64,000 nucleotides of DNA, from NCBI GenBank assembly GCA_963575745.1, contig CAUYUJ010004019.1, forward strand, positions 1-64,000, written 5' to 3'. A model generated the notes under the pieces. The model was not told where the DNA came from, made no database searches, and saw only the letters and a list, made by a program, of their open reading frames with translations. Made by a program: the position numbers and the translations under genes. This DNA is from Prorocentrum cordatum. Taxonomy: Eukaryota; Sar; Dinophyceae; Prorocentrales; Prorocentraceae. Within the stretch, counting starts at the first letter, position 1; each line of letters opens with the position of its first letter. Shown here one piece after another: positions 29,876-40,541 of the stretch.

Positions 29876-29915
29876 AATGTACAGCGCTGTGTCACTATAA
29901 GACGCTCGTGGGGGG

Positions 29916-30612
29916 TACCGCCGTTTGCGAAATAAGCGCCCATCTTAGGGATCGAAAACAAGACGTCGAAGCACGCCCCCTTTCCCCCGTATTTCAAGGT
30001 GGGAGGGCTGGGCAGTCCAACATAAGTGTCCGGTTCCGGTTCCGGTTCCGGATCACCCCCCCCCACCTCAGGCAGCGCGCGCTGCTCTGGTTCCGGTTCC
30101 GGTTCCGGTTCCGGTTAGGGATCATCCCTCATCCCTATCCCTCTCCCTGTGTCCGGTTCCGGTTCCGGTTCCGGTTCCGGACCACCCCCCCCCTCAGGCA
30201 GCGCGCGCTGCTCTGGTTCCGGTTCCGGTTCCGGTTCCGGTTCCGGTTCCGGTTAGGGATCATCCCTCATCCCCCCTCCGTCCGGTTCCCTTTCCGGTTC
30301 CGGTTCCGGTTCCCACCCCCCCCCCCTCCAGGCAGCGCGCGCTGCTCTGGTTCCGGTTCCGGTTCCGGTTCCGGTTCCATCCCTTCATCCCTATCCCTCT
30401 CCGTCGTTCCGGTTCCGGTTCCGGATCACCCCCCCCCCCTCTCAGGCAGCGCGCGCTGCTCTGGTTCCGGTTCCAGTTCCGGTTCCGGTTCCGGATCAAC
30501 CCTATCCCCTTCGGCGCGTTCGGTGGCCAACATTGAAATGCGGGGCGCGGGGCGGGGATCTCGGTACTTCCACACGTGGGCGTTTATTTCGCAAACGGCG
30601 GTTTCACCCCAG
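29916..30612. repeat. GGTTCC array bounded by inverted copies of a LINE ORF start
   Basis: Between 30020 and 30505 five blocks of (GGTTCC)n are separated by poly-C/CAGGCAGCGCGCGCTGCTCT spacers. The block is bracketed by inverted copies of about 30 bp: 29916-29947 read on the minus strand (ATG at 29943, MGAYFANGG) and 30570-30605 on the plus strand (GTG, V/M-GVYFANGG). The plus-strand copy is the start of LINE ORF1. This could be a small inverted-repeat element or an inverted duplication of the LINE 5' end. Confidence 0.75.
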
Positions 30613-31115
30613 CCGAGCAGCAGGAGCTCAACGCAGTCCGCGCAGGACTCGAGGAGCTCCAGGAGCAGTTCGCCACCAAGGGTCCAGAGATCACCGCCCT
30701 CACCCAGCGAGCCCGCCACATCCGCGAGATGCAGGAGGCCAGGTACCAGAAGAAGCGCAAGGACGAGGGCGGCACAGTCAGCGCACCCGCTCCCTCCGCC
30801 CAGGGAGCTGTATCTGGCGCCACCCCACAGGCCCCAGGTGCCGCGGCAGCTTCGAAGGCCGAGGGCACAGAGGCCACAGCCAACGGCAACACCGATGCCG
30901 AAAAGGCCGCCGCCGCCGAGGAGGAAGCCATCAAGGCCGAGGCCGCCAGGCTCTCGGCCGCACGCCGTCGACGAGCGCCAAGGCAAGGGCAAGGTCAAGA
31001 GCGCCAAGCCCAAGGCATCATCGTGACTAGGTTCCGAATCACCAACCAAGAACACCTGCGACGAGGCGGTGTCCAGTACCTCTACGAGGTCAAGCACTAC
31101 ACTCTTCCACGGTAA
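30576..31115 (+). CDS. LINE ORF1-like coiled-coil protein
   Basis: 180 codons. The current first codon is GTG where the inverted relative at 29943 has ATG. Residues 10-70 (PAEQQELNAVRAGLEELQEQ and following) are heptad-like and probably form a coiled coil. An Ala/Pro/Gly linker and a second charged helix (EEEAIKAEAARLSAARRRR) follow. Position just before the endonuclease and composition suggest an RNA-binding ORF1, but no RRM or zinc knuckle is visible. It overlaps the next frame by about 45 bases. Confidence 0.5.
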   Translation: MGVYFANGGFTPAEQQELNAVRAGLEELQEQFATKGPEITALTQRARHIREMQEARYQKKRKDEGGTVSAPAPSAQGAVSGATPQAPGAAAASKAEGTEATANGNTDAEKAAAAEEEAIKAEAARLSAARRRRAPRQGQGQERQAQGIIVTRFRITNQEHLRRGGVQYLYEVKHYTLPR

Positions 31116-32007
31116 CATCACCTGCATGGGTCAGAAGGTCTACGACTGGATAGCCCAATCTGCAGACGACTTCGTTGGTTTAATCGAGACACACATCTCC
31201 GACGATGCCAGCACCGCCCAGTGGAGAAGCCGTTTCCGCAGCATCAGAAGGAAGCTCTTCGCCAATCCAGCCCGCCCCGCCACGCGTGATCAGACTGCTG
31301 GGAGGCCCGATTCCTTGGGAGAATCTAGTGCCGCGTCTACTTACGCAAACGAGGGCGGCGAATGGTTCCTGCCTAGAGGCAACCTGAGAGCCCACCCTTT
31401 TCTTGCTGGAGTCCAAGCCAAGGGGCTCCAACTCCTCCCCTCCTCCTCCAGCCTCGATGGGTTCCCCCCCGTGGTCCTTCATTTCAAGGGGCATCCCATC
31501 GTTGCTGTTTTCTTTTACGCGCTGTGCAGCATTGGCCTACGAGGGCCGAACCTCCCTAGGTTCCGGCGGCTAGGGGGCCTCCTCAGGTCCCTCCAACTGC
31601 CCTGGCTTGTTGTCGGCGACTGGAACACCAGCCCCGAAGCTTTGCAAAGGTCAGGATTTTTGGCACGGATCCACGGAAAGATCATGTGCGCTTCTGTCGA
31701 GTACACTTACGATCCTGGGGGAGGACGTAAGCCATCGCATCTGGACTTTCTCGTGCACAGCGCAGCTGCCCGCCCTTGCATTTCCAATCTCACAGCGGTG
31801 CATGATGCACCGTGGAAGCCGCATATAGGACTTCGAAGTCACCTCGTTTCCTCGGGAGAACAACTACTCACCCGAATCCCCGGTCCGCCCCGACCCCCGA
31901 CGGCTACCACAGGCCGCCAAGCCCCCCCAGGGCCCCACCCCAGGCTCCAAGGCCATCCGTGCCCGAGCCGCTCGCACAGAGCAGCGAAGCAAGGTGGGGG
32001 CTCGTAG
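31069..32007 (+). CDS. LINE APE-like endonuclease (ORF2 N-terminal part)
   Basis: The frame contains the exonuclease-endonuclease-phosphatase fold signature: LFHGNITCMGQKVYDWI, FVGLIETHISDD (catalytic Glu), VVLHFKGHPIVAVFF, LVVGDWNTSP (Asp-x-Asn) and KPSHLDFLVHS (Asp). The final Asp-His pair of the family is only approximated by HIGLRSHL. Homology ends near 31870; the rest of the frame is probably out of register. It would nick target DNA to prime reverse transcription. Confidence 0.7.
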   Translation: MSSTSTRSSTTLFHGNITCMGQKVYDWIAQSADDFVGLIETHISDDASTAQWRSRFRSIRRKLFANPARPATRDQTAGRPDSLGESSAASTYANEGGEWFLPRGNLRAHPFLAGVQAKGLQLLPSSSSLDGFPPVVLHFKGHPIVAVFFYALCSIGLRGPNLPRFRRLGGLLRSLQLPWLVVGDWNTSPEALQRSGFLARIHGKIMCASVEYTYDPGGGRKPSHLDFLVHSAAARPCISNLTAVHDAPWKPHIGLRSHLVSSGEQLLTRIPGPPRPPTATTGRQAPPGPHPRLQGHPCPSRSHRAAKQGGGS

Positions 32008-32566
32008 GCAGACTTTTTTTGATGTGTTATATGGCGATCCCAAGGCGGCAAACGACCCAGCCGTGCAGACCACCAGCGCTGGAGAATCCTCGGACGAACC
32101 CGAGGAGCAGCATTTCGAGCATCCTTCCGACGAGGAGGAGGATCCGTGGGCCCACGAGAGCAGCTTTGCGCCAGCCGTGCCGCTGTCTGCTTCGAACCCT
32201 GCCCGCGGAGACGGAGATTCAAAAGCATCTGAACCACCAAGCCAGGTTGCGCCCGCCTCGAGAGGGAAAGCCCAGCCCGCTGCATTCGAGCCGTGATATG
32301 CTCTCTCTGCGCCCGGCGCCCCGCCCGTTGGAGCCGCGTTTGAGCCCCCTAATACGACTGTTGTCTCTCATTCTGATACGGTCGTTACAGTCGAACCTTC
32401 TGAGCATACTTTCAGAGCAAGTTGTAATTCGGCCCAGCGCGAGAGCTCCCCCAGCGAAGATACCGCTCCATGGGAAGCGCCTCCGCGCCAGACCCGAAGC
32501 CCCGAATTCGATGTCGATTGCGCCACCTGGAGCGCCCACAGAACAAAACAGCGTTTTGGTTCAAGG

Positions 32567-34281
32567 GTGCACGCACCCGCATATGTTGTCACTGGTTCCG
32601 CAGCATTTCGGCTCAAACCAGACACCTCGCTGAAGCTGGGCCGCATCTGCGGATCGTGGATCACGACCGTTGAAGATTCCATGCGCTCACATCACCAGAT
32701 TACTTTCCAGGGCGCCTCGCGCGCTGCAGGTCCAGAGTACCAAGCCACCGTTGTTCGCGAGCTTCAGTGCAGACGGAGCCCGCCAATCGCCGACGCTGCC
32801 AGCACGTGGTGGACTACACTGCACACCCTGCTCCAGGCCATCTACCGACATCGCGCGCGCAACAACGGACGCCTCCAACATCAGCAGCAGCACAGAGCAG
32901 TCACCAAGCTCATCGACTCCCCACCTGCCACTGCACCGCGCACCATTGGGGACAAGGACGACCTCAGTTGGGGCGGCTGGCAGGCTTTCCTACGGCACAT
33001 CACCGATCACGAGGTCGAACGCATCGTGGCCCACACCACCCGTGCTGCACGACTCGCGCGAAGAGCACAGCAACGGGCAATACGACGTTCCATCAACAAT
33101 TTCCGCGACTGGGCCGTCACCGACGACGCCCTCGGCGCGCCACACAGGTCGCTTAGACCACAGCCACGGCCGCCAGAGGTCACCACCGACGGGCGCAACA
33201 CCATAATGCACGAAAGACCTCATTGACGGCAAGCGCCACAGCTGGCAGAAGCTCTGGACACCTGATCACGCACACATCAGCCAGCTCCAGGACAGTTTCC
33301 AGCGCATCGTGGAACGCATCCAGGAGAGCAGCCGACCCCCGATCACCAGCGACGACGTCCGCGCTGGCCTCAAGAAACTCAAAATTAATACAGCAATGGG
33401 AGCTGACCGCCTACGACGATCCGACCTACTACGACTACCAGAGCCAGCACACGCCGAGCTCGCCGAGATCAACAACACCGCCGAGCAGGTCCAGATGTGG
33501 CCCCACCAACTCCCGCACACGCTCGGAGTCATGAGGGCCAAGAAGGACAACGGTGACAGGACCCTGGGCCTGCTCACCATCATTGCCCGCCTGTGGTCCA
33601 TCATACGTGAACCACACGTGCAGCAGTGAAACCACGACACCTTCGCCCACTGGGACGCCATCGCCAAAGGCAACTCAGCCTTTCGCGGGGCCTACGAACG
33701 CAATTTGCACGAGGAGGTCACAGCGAGGCTTGGAGTCCCCCAAGCTCACGGCCTCCCCGACATCTCGCAGTTCTACGACACCATCCATTGGGCCACCCTC
33801 ATCGACGAAGCCCTGGACCTCAATCTCCCCCCCCGAAGTTCTAGGTTTAGAAATACTTCAATGTACGGCCCCACGCTCGCTCACCCAGAGCGGAGCCTGC
33901 GCGGAGGCCATGCTACCCACGCGGCCCATCGCCCAAGGTCTGCGATCTGGCACGCGGTTCGCCGAGATCATGACATCCAAGGCGCTCCAACGCATCACCA
34001 CCGTGCACCTCAACACCCACCACCGCATCAAGGTCGACGACCTGTCGCAGCGCATGCAGGCCAGCCGCCAAGCCATACGCAAGGGCATGGTCAACGTCCT
34101 CACAAACACCTGCAATGCGCCCCAGGACCAATGCCTCAACATCGCCAAGAAGAGCGTCATCATGTGCACCCACGCCCAGGATGCCAGGTACATTGCCAGA
34201 TGCATGAAGCACCGTGGCTTCAACGTCCAGCCCAAGCACCACGCCGCCGACCTAGGCGTCGACCTCAGCTGCGGATCGTGA
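32567..34281 (+). pseudogene. LINE reverse transcriptase, broken
   Basis: A helical linker (AQQRAIRRSINNFRDWAV) runs to 33226. The RT starts in another frame with ITSDDVRAGLKKLKINTAMG (A-G-D-type entry), GVMRAKKDNGDRTLGLL and RLWSIIREPHVQQ. A TGA (about 33627) falls where Trp would fit, then comes FAHWDAIAKGNSAFRGAYER. The catalytic-region motif DISQFYDTIHWATLIDEAL lies near 33760. After a shift near 33838 come SGTRFAEIMTSKALQ and IKVDDLSQRMQAS, the x-x-DD active-site box, ending at a stop at 34281. The DD box is intact, but the frame shifts and stop make the enzyme dead. Confidence 0.7.
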
Positions 34282-34511
34282 AATTCACGCCAGACCACCA
34301 CACAACGAGCACGACTACACAAGAGCATGCACAGCAAGATCATACGCATCGCCAGAGTCACGGAGAGGTACCACCTCACAGCACGACTTCCACACAAGGC
34401 GGCCTCGCGGCCGCCACATATGGACACCAACTACACGGTGCATTCGGTACCAATATGACCATCTACCGACGACGACTTGCTGATGCCATTGCCCCACCGT
34501 TACGGGGCAGG

Positions 34512-36463
34512 TGCCTCACCACACTACTTGACCTGCGCGCCGGCACCAAGGACCCAGCACGTAAGCTACCACGTGAAGCATTCCTAGCCTGGCTCACCAC
34601 ATGGATTGCCCGCCCTCACCTGCACCAAGCCATCCACGCCACCTCGGCGCAAACGGTCAAGCACTTCCACCAGTTACCGCCACAGCACAGGGTTCGGCAT
34701 GTTCGTGGGCCGCAGTCAATCATCACCCTCTACCTCATGCTGATGGGATGGGCTCCGACAAGACCGAACCAGTGGCACATCCCCGACGCCCTTACCGACA
34801 CCAACGACGCCTGGGAGTCCGACGCCCACCAGCACTCAGGATACCCCGACGCTGACATCCCGCACCAACTCATGGATGGCATCGACAACACCATCCAACT
34901 CCAGCCCTGGCAGCAAGCCAGCAAGCACCACGCAAGAGGTGGACCACAAGAGGGTGATGACAACATGTCTTATCGCAAGCTTTTCGCTCACCTTGAAAGA
35001 ATGCCGCAGGGGGTTCGGCTCGCCAACCTCATGCTCACCATCGCTACTGGAGCCATGTGGACACGTGGACGCATTGCAGCCGAGACAGTTTTACCCGGCG
35101 TCGCGACCGAATGCCCGCGATGCCACAAGGACGACGAGGACGACTTCCACCGAGCTTGGGGATCCGAGTGCAACAGCAACGACAACCCAATCATCCAAGC
35201 CACCAACCACCTCATCACGAAGCTACCACGCAACGACACGTTTACGAATGTTTCTGGTTGAGAGGTATTATCCCACGGAGCTGGACCGCCATGTTACCAC
35301 CAGCAGAACGGGAACAGTGGACATGCCACAATTTCGAGCAGTACGGCATCGCCTGACTCGTAGATTTCCCTGGAGATCCAATTTATGCTTTCGGCGATGC
35401 AAGTGGCGGGCAAGATACCAGCAATCGAGCACTGAGACGCGTAGGCGTCGCTGTCCGTTTTTTCAAGACTCTGAATAAAAACGAGATGGACATTGATGCT
35501 GCATACTGGGGGCCACTCCCAGGACCACGACAGACAGTGGCACGAGGAGAGTTGCTTGCCATGGTTACAGCAAAAGAGTCCGCTGAGAAATATAGTGTAT
35601 TTTACCGACAATCAGTCAGGGGTGTTACCTCAATTTCTACAGTGGACATCTTGAAGAGCCTCATGGGGATGACGGCGACCTGTGGCTCCGACTACAGCGA
35701 GCCATGCGGAGACGCGCTGGACATGTCACAATTCTGTGGGTACCGTCGCACTTGGAAGCGGCCGACATCGTACAAGGACGAATATCATCATCCCTCGCCT
35801 ACGGCAACTGCACAGCTGACGTCCTCGCAGGCATTGCAGCCGACGGGGCAAGGGTCAGCACCAGTGACCGCCAGCGGCTTGCGCTGGCAGAGCATAAAGC
35901 GTAGTTAGTTCGTATGCGCTTATTGAGAACAGCTCTCGAGGCCTTAGAGGCCGAGAAAGCCGAGTTTCAGTCTTCGGGTGAACTTAGGCCCAGGAGGCAA
36001 AAAGGGATGGCTGCCACCAAGCCCCCTGCCCCGAAGCTTTGTGCGTTTTTTTGGGTCCCAACACTGTGTTGACCCTACAGGCTCCAAGTGCAGTAGGTGT
36101 TTCAGCAGCTCCAGCAAGGCCACTAGGACCACCTGGTTGCAGACGAGTTGTTTTGATCTCACCAATATCACTGGCACTTATAAGGAGGCCCCCATGGGTA
36201 TGCAGGTTCACATCGCGGGGGGGGGGGTCCATTCGAGTCACACCCTGAGGTTCCACGCTGGGCTGCAACTCTGGTTCTGTTCCCACTGCGGTGCTTACGC
36301 TCAGAAGCTCCTCGGGAAACTCGGGGACCTCTGCGAGCTTCCCACCAGCACGGGGAAGGAGTATCTTAAGCGGATTTCCGAAGGACTCTGGCCAAAGGTC
36401 CTCAGTCGAGCTGAGACGGCCTCCAGAGTCAATAATACCCTAAAGAGGGTGGCGGGTATTTAA
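34512..36463 (+). pseudogene. LINE C-terminal region: zinc motif, RNase H, Cys tail
   Basis: 34512-35261 has TLLDLRAGTKDPARKLPRE and a zinc motif TECPRCHKDDEDDFHRAW. After a shift, ECFWLRGIIPRSW follows. RNase H then appears across two frames: an FGDAS-like first Asp near 35395, GPRQTVARGELLA (Glu, about 35515-35555), a TILWVPSHLEAADI segment (about 35730) and ADVLAGIAADGA. A final piece (35978-36463) ends with SHTLRFHAGLQLWFCSHCGAYA and LKRISEGLWPK, a Cys-x2-Cys ribbon that closes several dinoflagellate LINE polyproteins I remember. All frames are short and broken. Confidence 0.6.
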
Positions 36464-36506
36464 ATTCACACATCGCTACGCGATCAGGCATACACTCCAG
36501 ATACTC

Positions 36507-36600
36507 CGCCTCCGCTTCTGCCTCCGCCTCCGCCTCCGCCTCCTCCTCCTCCTCCTCCTCCTCCTCTTCCTGCTCCTCCTCCTCCTCCTCCAGTCGACGT
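36507..36600. repeat. (CTC/CCTCCG)n tract
   Basis: Trinucleotide repeat CCGCCT then CCTCCT, complementary to the GGA arrays elsewhere. Confidence 0.95.
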
Positions 36601-37046
36601 CCCTCGTGCTGTCGGAGGCTGCCAGAGGAGCGACATCTCGCCATCGCTCGGACGTCCATTCCCTGTGTTTTTTTCGGATCCGTGCGCGGTTTTTCGCCAA
36701 ATGATCCAGGATCCTCCTCGAGGGTCCTCGCCGAAGGAAAAATGCACACGCCCGAGCGCTGCCGAGACAGTGGCCGAGGGTGCCCGCAGCAGCTCGCCGC
36801 GCCACCTTGGAGCAACCCTGGAGCTCCCTGGGGCACCCCTGCAAACCTCGGGAGCGGCCAAGAGGGAGGTGTCCACGAGCGGGGGGGTGCAAATCATGAC
36901 CGGCGGCATGTGCGCGGCCCAGAGGGGGGGCCAGGGACGTCATGAAATCAGAAGAGGCGCCATGAAATCTAGGGAAATATCATAGCCCACGCCATGATAT
37001 CCACCCCCCCCTAGTCATCACCCCCCTCTTTGCCGCCCCCGACAAA

Positions 37047-37165
37047 CCCTGAGATCTGGGCGTTGTAATTGTTTCACACCGGGCGATGTTGTCCAGCTTC
37101 GCGCGCTGGGACCATCACAGAGCGATCCGGCTCGGACGATGCCGCAGGAAGTACGGTCCGGGGCT
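37047..37165. repeat. Dispersed repeat, copy 1
   Basis: A segment beginning ACCCTGAGATCT and containing CATCACAGAGCGATCCGGCT resembles 49485-49600 (CCCTGAGATCC..., CATCACGGATCGATCCGGCT) at roughly 70-75% over 115 bp. Between 36600 and 37670 no gene is recognised. Confidence 0.6.
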
Positions 37166-37669
37166 CATGGACGTGATGTTTCACGAAAATTGCAACTGTC
37201 TCGTGACGTCGGCCCTCAGGAATCAGGGCCCCGTAGACCCCGACACGCTGGACCCGGAGACCCAACATCCCTCGAAACGAAGTTTTCCAGACGGCGGCAC
37301 GAACAACATACTGCACTGCAGCATTTTCAGAATAAACCCGGACACAAGCCGTAAAAGCCTGCAAGACCCCCCAAAACCCGGACACAAACCCGAGTCCTGC
37401 AGCGCAGCAAACAGAAAAGGCACAGGTGCTGGAAAAACGTGACTTTGCGGGAAAGGGTGTCGTTTCCTTGGTCTTCCGTGTCCTGGTTTATCTGTGTCCT
37501 GGTCTCCAGGGGCCTGGAGGAAACGCTGGAGGCCAACCCAGGTCAGGGCTACATCTGGCAACATCCCGCTCTGGCTCTTGGGCGCTGCACGGGGCTGCCC
37601 TGGCCAGGGGTGCAGCCCGTATGTGTTCGGGCTCCCGACAGCGCCCGCAACCGGCACCGCCCCACCATT

Positions 37670-37885
37670 TGGACGCCCGAAATGGGTACGGAAGAAATGG
37701 GCACAATGCCCAGCAGTAAATGTTGCCCCAAACCAACAGCGGCCGCTGTTTGGTAGGCGGCCTTCTGTCTCGAATGGGCACAGGCCGCGGCGGCGCGGAC
37801 AGCGAGTCCTGTTCAGAACGACAAGGAACTGCCGTTGGGCATTGTACCCATTCTGTCCGTACCCATTTCGTTCGTGCAGACTCCC
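37670..37885. repeat. Inverted repeat with 40-bp arms
   Basis: GAAATGGGTACGGAAGAAAT (about 37679) and its following CACAATGCCCA are matched in reverse complement by TTGGGCATTGTACCCATTCT and CCGTACCCATTTCGTTC (about 37837-37873). The loop of about 110 bp contains the perfect palindrome AACAGCGGCCGCTGTT. Frames on both strands (37223-37960 minus, 37494-38369 plus) are uninformative. Confidence 0.65.
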
Positions 37886-37964
37886 TTCCCCTGCCCCCTC
37901 ATCTCCTGTGCCTTTCAGCATGAACTGTGCTCGCACGGCGGATGGATTGCCTCCATCCACCCGT

Positions 37965-38425
37965 CCGTCCGAGAGCGGGGGGGAGGGAGTGGGGGAGGGA
38001 GTGGAGGAGGAGGAGGAGGAGGCGGAGGCGGAGGCGGAGGAGGAGGAGGAGGAGGAGGAGGAGGAGGAGCAGGAAGAGGAGGAGGAGGAGGAAGAGGAGG
38101 AGGAGGAGGAGGAGGCGGCGGCGGAGGAGGAGGAGAGGAGGAGGGAGGAGGAGGAAGGAGGGGGGGGAGGAGGAGGAGGAGGAGGGAGGAGGAGGAGGAG
38201 GAGAGGGAGGAGGAGGAGGGAGGAGGAGGAAGGAGGAGGAGGAGGAGGAGGAGGAGGAGGAGGGAGGGAGGGAGGAGGAGGAGGAGAGAGGAGGAGGAGG
38301 AGAGGAGGAGGAGGGAGGAGGAGGAGGAGGAGGAGGAGGAGGAGGAGTTGTCATAGTAGTGAGCAGTGAAGCAGTGATCCTCGTAGTAGGAGTGATAGTA
38401 GGAGTTGTAGGAGTTGTCATAGTAG
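37965..38425. repeat. (GGA)n array upstream of Penelope-like element
   Basis: About 380 bp of GGA/GGC/GGGA, then a GTAGTAGGAGT-type tract. It continues on the other side of the element (42630-43000), showing the insertion target. Confidence 0.95.
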
Positions 38426-38434
38426 GAGGAGGAG

Positions 38435-38685
38435 TTCTCTTCGATTCCTTGTAGCAGTGAGTAGCATTTACAATGAATTGTCATAGCAGTGATCGGGATG
38501 CGATTGTTCATGTAATCCGTAGCTCCATATTCCGGTTCAGGGGTCCACTGAGTGGCCGCTGGCATGCCCCAGGACGCGCTCAAGTAGCACAGTGGGCGTC
38601 ACCCCTGATAAAAAGAGCTTTGCTCCGAGGCCCTGGGAGGCAGGTAATTTGTCAATTGTTTGCTGAACAGTTTCACTTAGCAAGG
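38435..38685 (+). repeat. Penelope-like terminal repeat, left copy
   Basis: Starts TTCTCTTCGATTCC and ends TTCACTTAGCAAGG. It contains a TAGCAGTGAGTAGC and TCATAGCAGTGATC pair and CACCCCTGATAAAAAGAGC. It corresponds to the 'pLTR' of this class. Confidence 0.9.
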
Positions 38686-38828
38686 GTGTCGAGTTCGGTG
38701 CGGAGCCTCGGTGTACCGCAGAACTCTGTCCATACATATCCATTCGCATCTATATTTATGTATTTCCTGCGTATCTGTACATAACCATTTGATTTGGTAA
38801 CGTCCTGACCTTCCTCTCAGCACGTGGT

Positions 38829-40541
38829 ATGCCAGCCCTTTCGTACGACGATTTCTGTAATGATGTTGGCAGGTATTGTGACAAGGTTCTCCCTGAAAGG
38901 TTTGAGCCAACGTTGTTGGACGAGCGATGGTTTAGAGCACATCCTGGTGGACGTCAGCTTCGCGATGGTCTCGAGCGGTTGTTTATCACGGTTGTCCATC
39001 AGATATGCCGTCCACATGTTGATACCGAGTTCGAGGTTTCGCTGTGCTCTTTGCGGTCCAGGTTGCACGACGCCGCCATGAACGGCACGCTTGTCGGCTG
39101 GTCTTGGACGATGCTTTTAGCAATTACGAACGCTTGTTCCTTGTTGCACATTCGGCATGCTTGGTGTTCTGGCCGCGTACCCTGCAAACGCGCACGTTCT
39201 TGCACACGTTGCTTGCCGGTGGACGTACAGGATGCCTTTGCACGGGTTGGCGCTACCAGTTTCATTCAATCGGTTGTCGTGTTCAGGTTCGTCAGTTTAC
39301 AGGTCAGGTGCATGTTCGACCATATTTCTCCTGATACGCATTGTGTCTACCAACTTGGCTTTGGATGTAATTACGTCGGACGTGCTTGTTTCCAGAGGTC
39401 TTCGTGCAAGATGCCGGGATCATGCTGTAGATTCAGCGAACATTACCGCATGTGGCTCCGTCTATGGCGAGGTGCGTCGCACAATGATTTTTCTGAATTC
39501 TCCCGATACGCATGTCTTCGCAGGGGCGACAGCAACAAGTTTTACATTATCTTTGCAACTTCGATGCCTGCAGCTGTCGCAAGTGTGGTGGAGTCTGCGC
39601 ATATTCAGCTTTCCAATCCGCAAGCGAATTGTCTTCCGCGCCAGCCCGTTGGAAAAATGAATCGTCCCCTCCGGCGTGAGCCCCGGAGACGGGCTAACAG
39701 GAAGGTGAAGCGCCGAACCATAGATGCCAGAAACCGTTTCCAGGTGTCCAGTGAAAGATTTCGAAGTCACTTGTTAGATGTATATGCAGATCGTGCCCGT
39801 AAACAGGAGCAACACAGGAGGGACACCTACATGACCAAGGTCTTCATGAGGCAGTCTCTGAAGAAGATATACCACATAATGTTGACCGTCTCACTTGGAG
39901 GATTGTTTGTAGCTGGAGTTGTTGATTTGTATGCAACTTCGAGTTTACCTTTGCTCATCAAGTACGCTTGTCAATATCCAGATGACGTTGATTGGCAACA
40001 TGTTGTTGCGCGGTTTGGAGGTTCCAGAGACACGTTGTATGAGTTTTGGAACATGCAGTCTGCCATCACACATGTATTTGATAAGATGCGTTATCGTGCC
40101 AGCTTGATCGCTACCTTGCGTGTGGCCCATCTACCTGTACCTCGTAATTTGTCCATCATCGTGCCAGGGCCTGAGTGGAGAAACTTGGCACTCCAGCGGG
40201 TACGGAGCATGGCACGCCACATTGCAACGTCCATGCCGTTTCTAGCCGCTCTCGTTGTCCGGCATACCCGTGTTGTTGTTCAGCGTCCTGAGAAGGCTGG
40301 GACTAAGCTTGCAAACATGTCGTCGATCTGTCGTTCATTTAGGGTTGCTGACCTTGCTGGTATCGTGCGCGAGGACTTGAACATTGCCGCTCATGGTTTC
40401 GATTTGGTTCGGCTGCCGCTTCATGGAAGGTGGCTATACAAGCGAAGCCGTAACGAGCAGCAGACAATGTTTGACCATGGGTGCAAGGTTTGGGATCGAC
40501 ATTGGCGCATCCAGGATTTATTGCCTTGCCAGATTTGCTGA
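38829..40541 (+). CDS. Penelope-like ORF, 5' part with GIY-YIG nuclease
   Basis: The ATG at 38829 opens 570 codons. The N-terminal 130 residues are Cys/His-bearing and helical. Residues 172-184 read CVYQLGFGCNYVG, the VY...YVG pair of a GIY-YIG fold. Then come RFSEH (residues 201-205), SRYACLRRG, FYIIF and VESAHIQLSNPQAN (Glu255, Asn267), matching the order Tyr, Tyr, Arg/His, Glu, Asn of the nuclease. A basic linker (RREPRRRANRKVKRR, about 281-296) and a long helical region leading into the RT follow. Homology should leave this frame between about 40490 and 40540, where the next frame takes over. The spacing between the two Tyr residues is shorter than in canonical GIY-YIG, so catalytic competence is uncertain. 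Confidence 0.7.
   Translation: MPALSYDDFCNDVGRYCDKVLPERFEPTLLDERWFRAHPGGRQLRDGLERLFITVVHQICRPHVDTEFEVSLCSLRSRLHDAAMNGTLVGWSWTMLLAITNACSLLHIRHAWCSGRVPCKRARSCTRCLPVDVQDAFARVGATSFIQSVVVFRFVSLQVRCMFDHISPDTHCVYQLGFGCNYVGRACFQRSSCKMPGSCCRFSEHYRMWLRLWRGASHNDFSEFSRYACLRRGDSNKFYIIFATSMPAAVASVVESAHIQLSNPQANCLPRQPVGKMNRPLRREPRRRANRKVKRRTIDARNRFQVSSERFRSHLLDVYADRARKQEQHRRDTYMTKVFMRQSLKKIYHIMLTVSLGGLFVAGVVDLYATSSLPLLIKYACQYPDDVDWQHVVARFGGSRDTLYEFWNMQSAITHVFDKMRYRASLIATLRVAHLPVPRNLSIIVPGPEWRNLALQRVRSMARHIATSMPFLAALVVRHTRVVVQRPEKAGTKLANMSSICRSFRVADLAGIVREDLNIAAHGFDLVRLPLHGRWLYKRSRNEQQTMFDHGCKVWDRHWRIQDLLPCQIC

Larger units (their letters stand above)
30540..36463 (+). mobile_element. APE-type LINE with RNase H, decayed
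   Basis: Successive plus-strand pieces give ORF1 (30576-31115), an APE-like endonuclease (31069-31880), a linker (32567-33226), RT (about 33230-34281), a thumb/zinc region (34512-35261), RNase H (35260-35905) and a Cys-ribbon tail (to 36463). At least five frame changes and one TGA interrupt ORF2. No poly-A tail or target duplication is obvious. Confidence 0.8.

Noticed and set aside
33705-35261. Single 518-codon LINE ORF
   Set aside because: Only its first 45 and last 250 codons match LINE RT order; the middle is out of register with the RT frame at 33553-34281, so I treat it as frameshifted pieces.
37494-38369. Glu-rich 291-codon frame
   Set aside because: More than half is a translation of the GGA array; the rest overlaps an inverted repeat.
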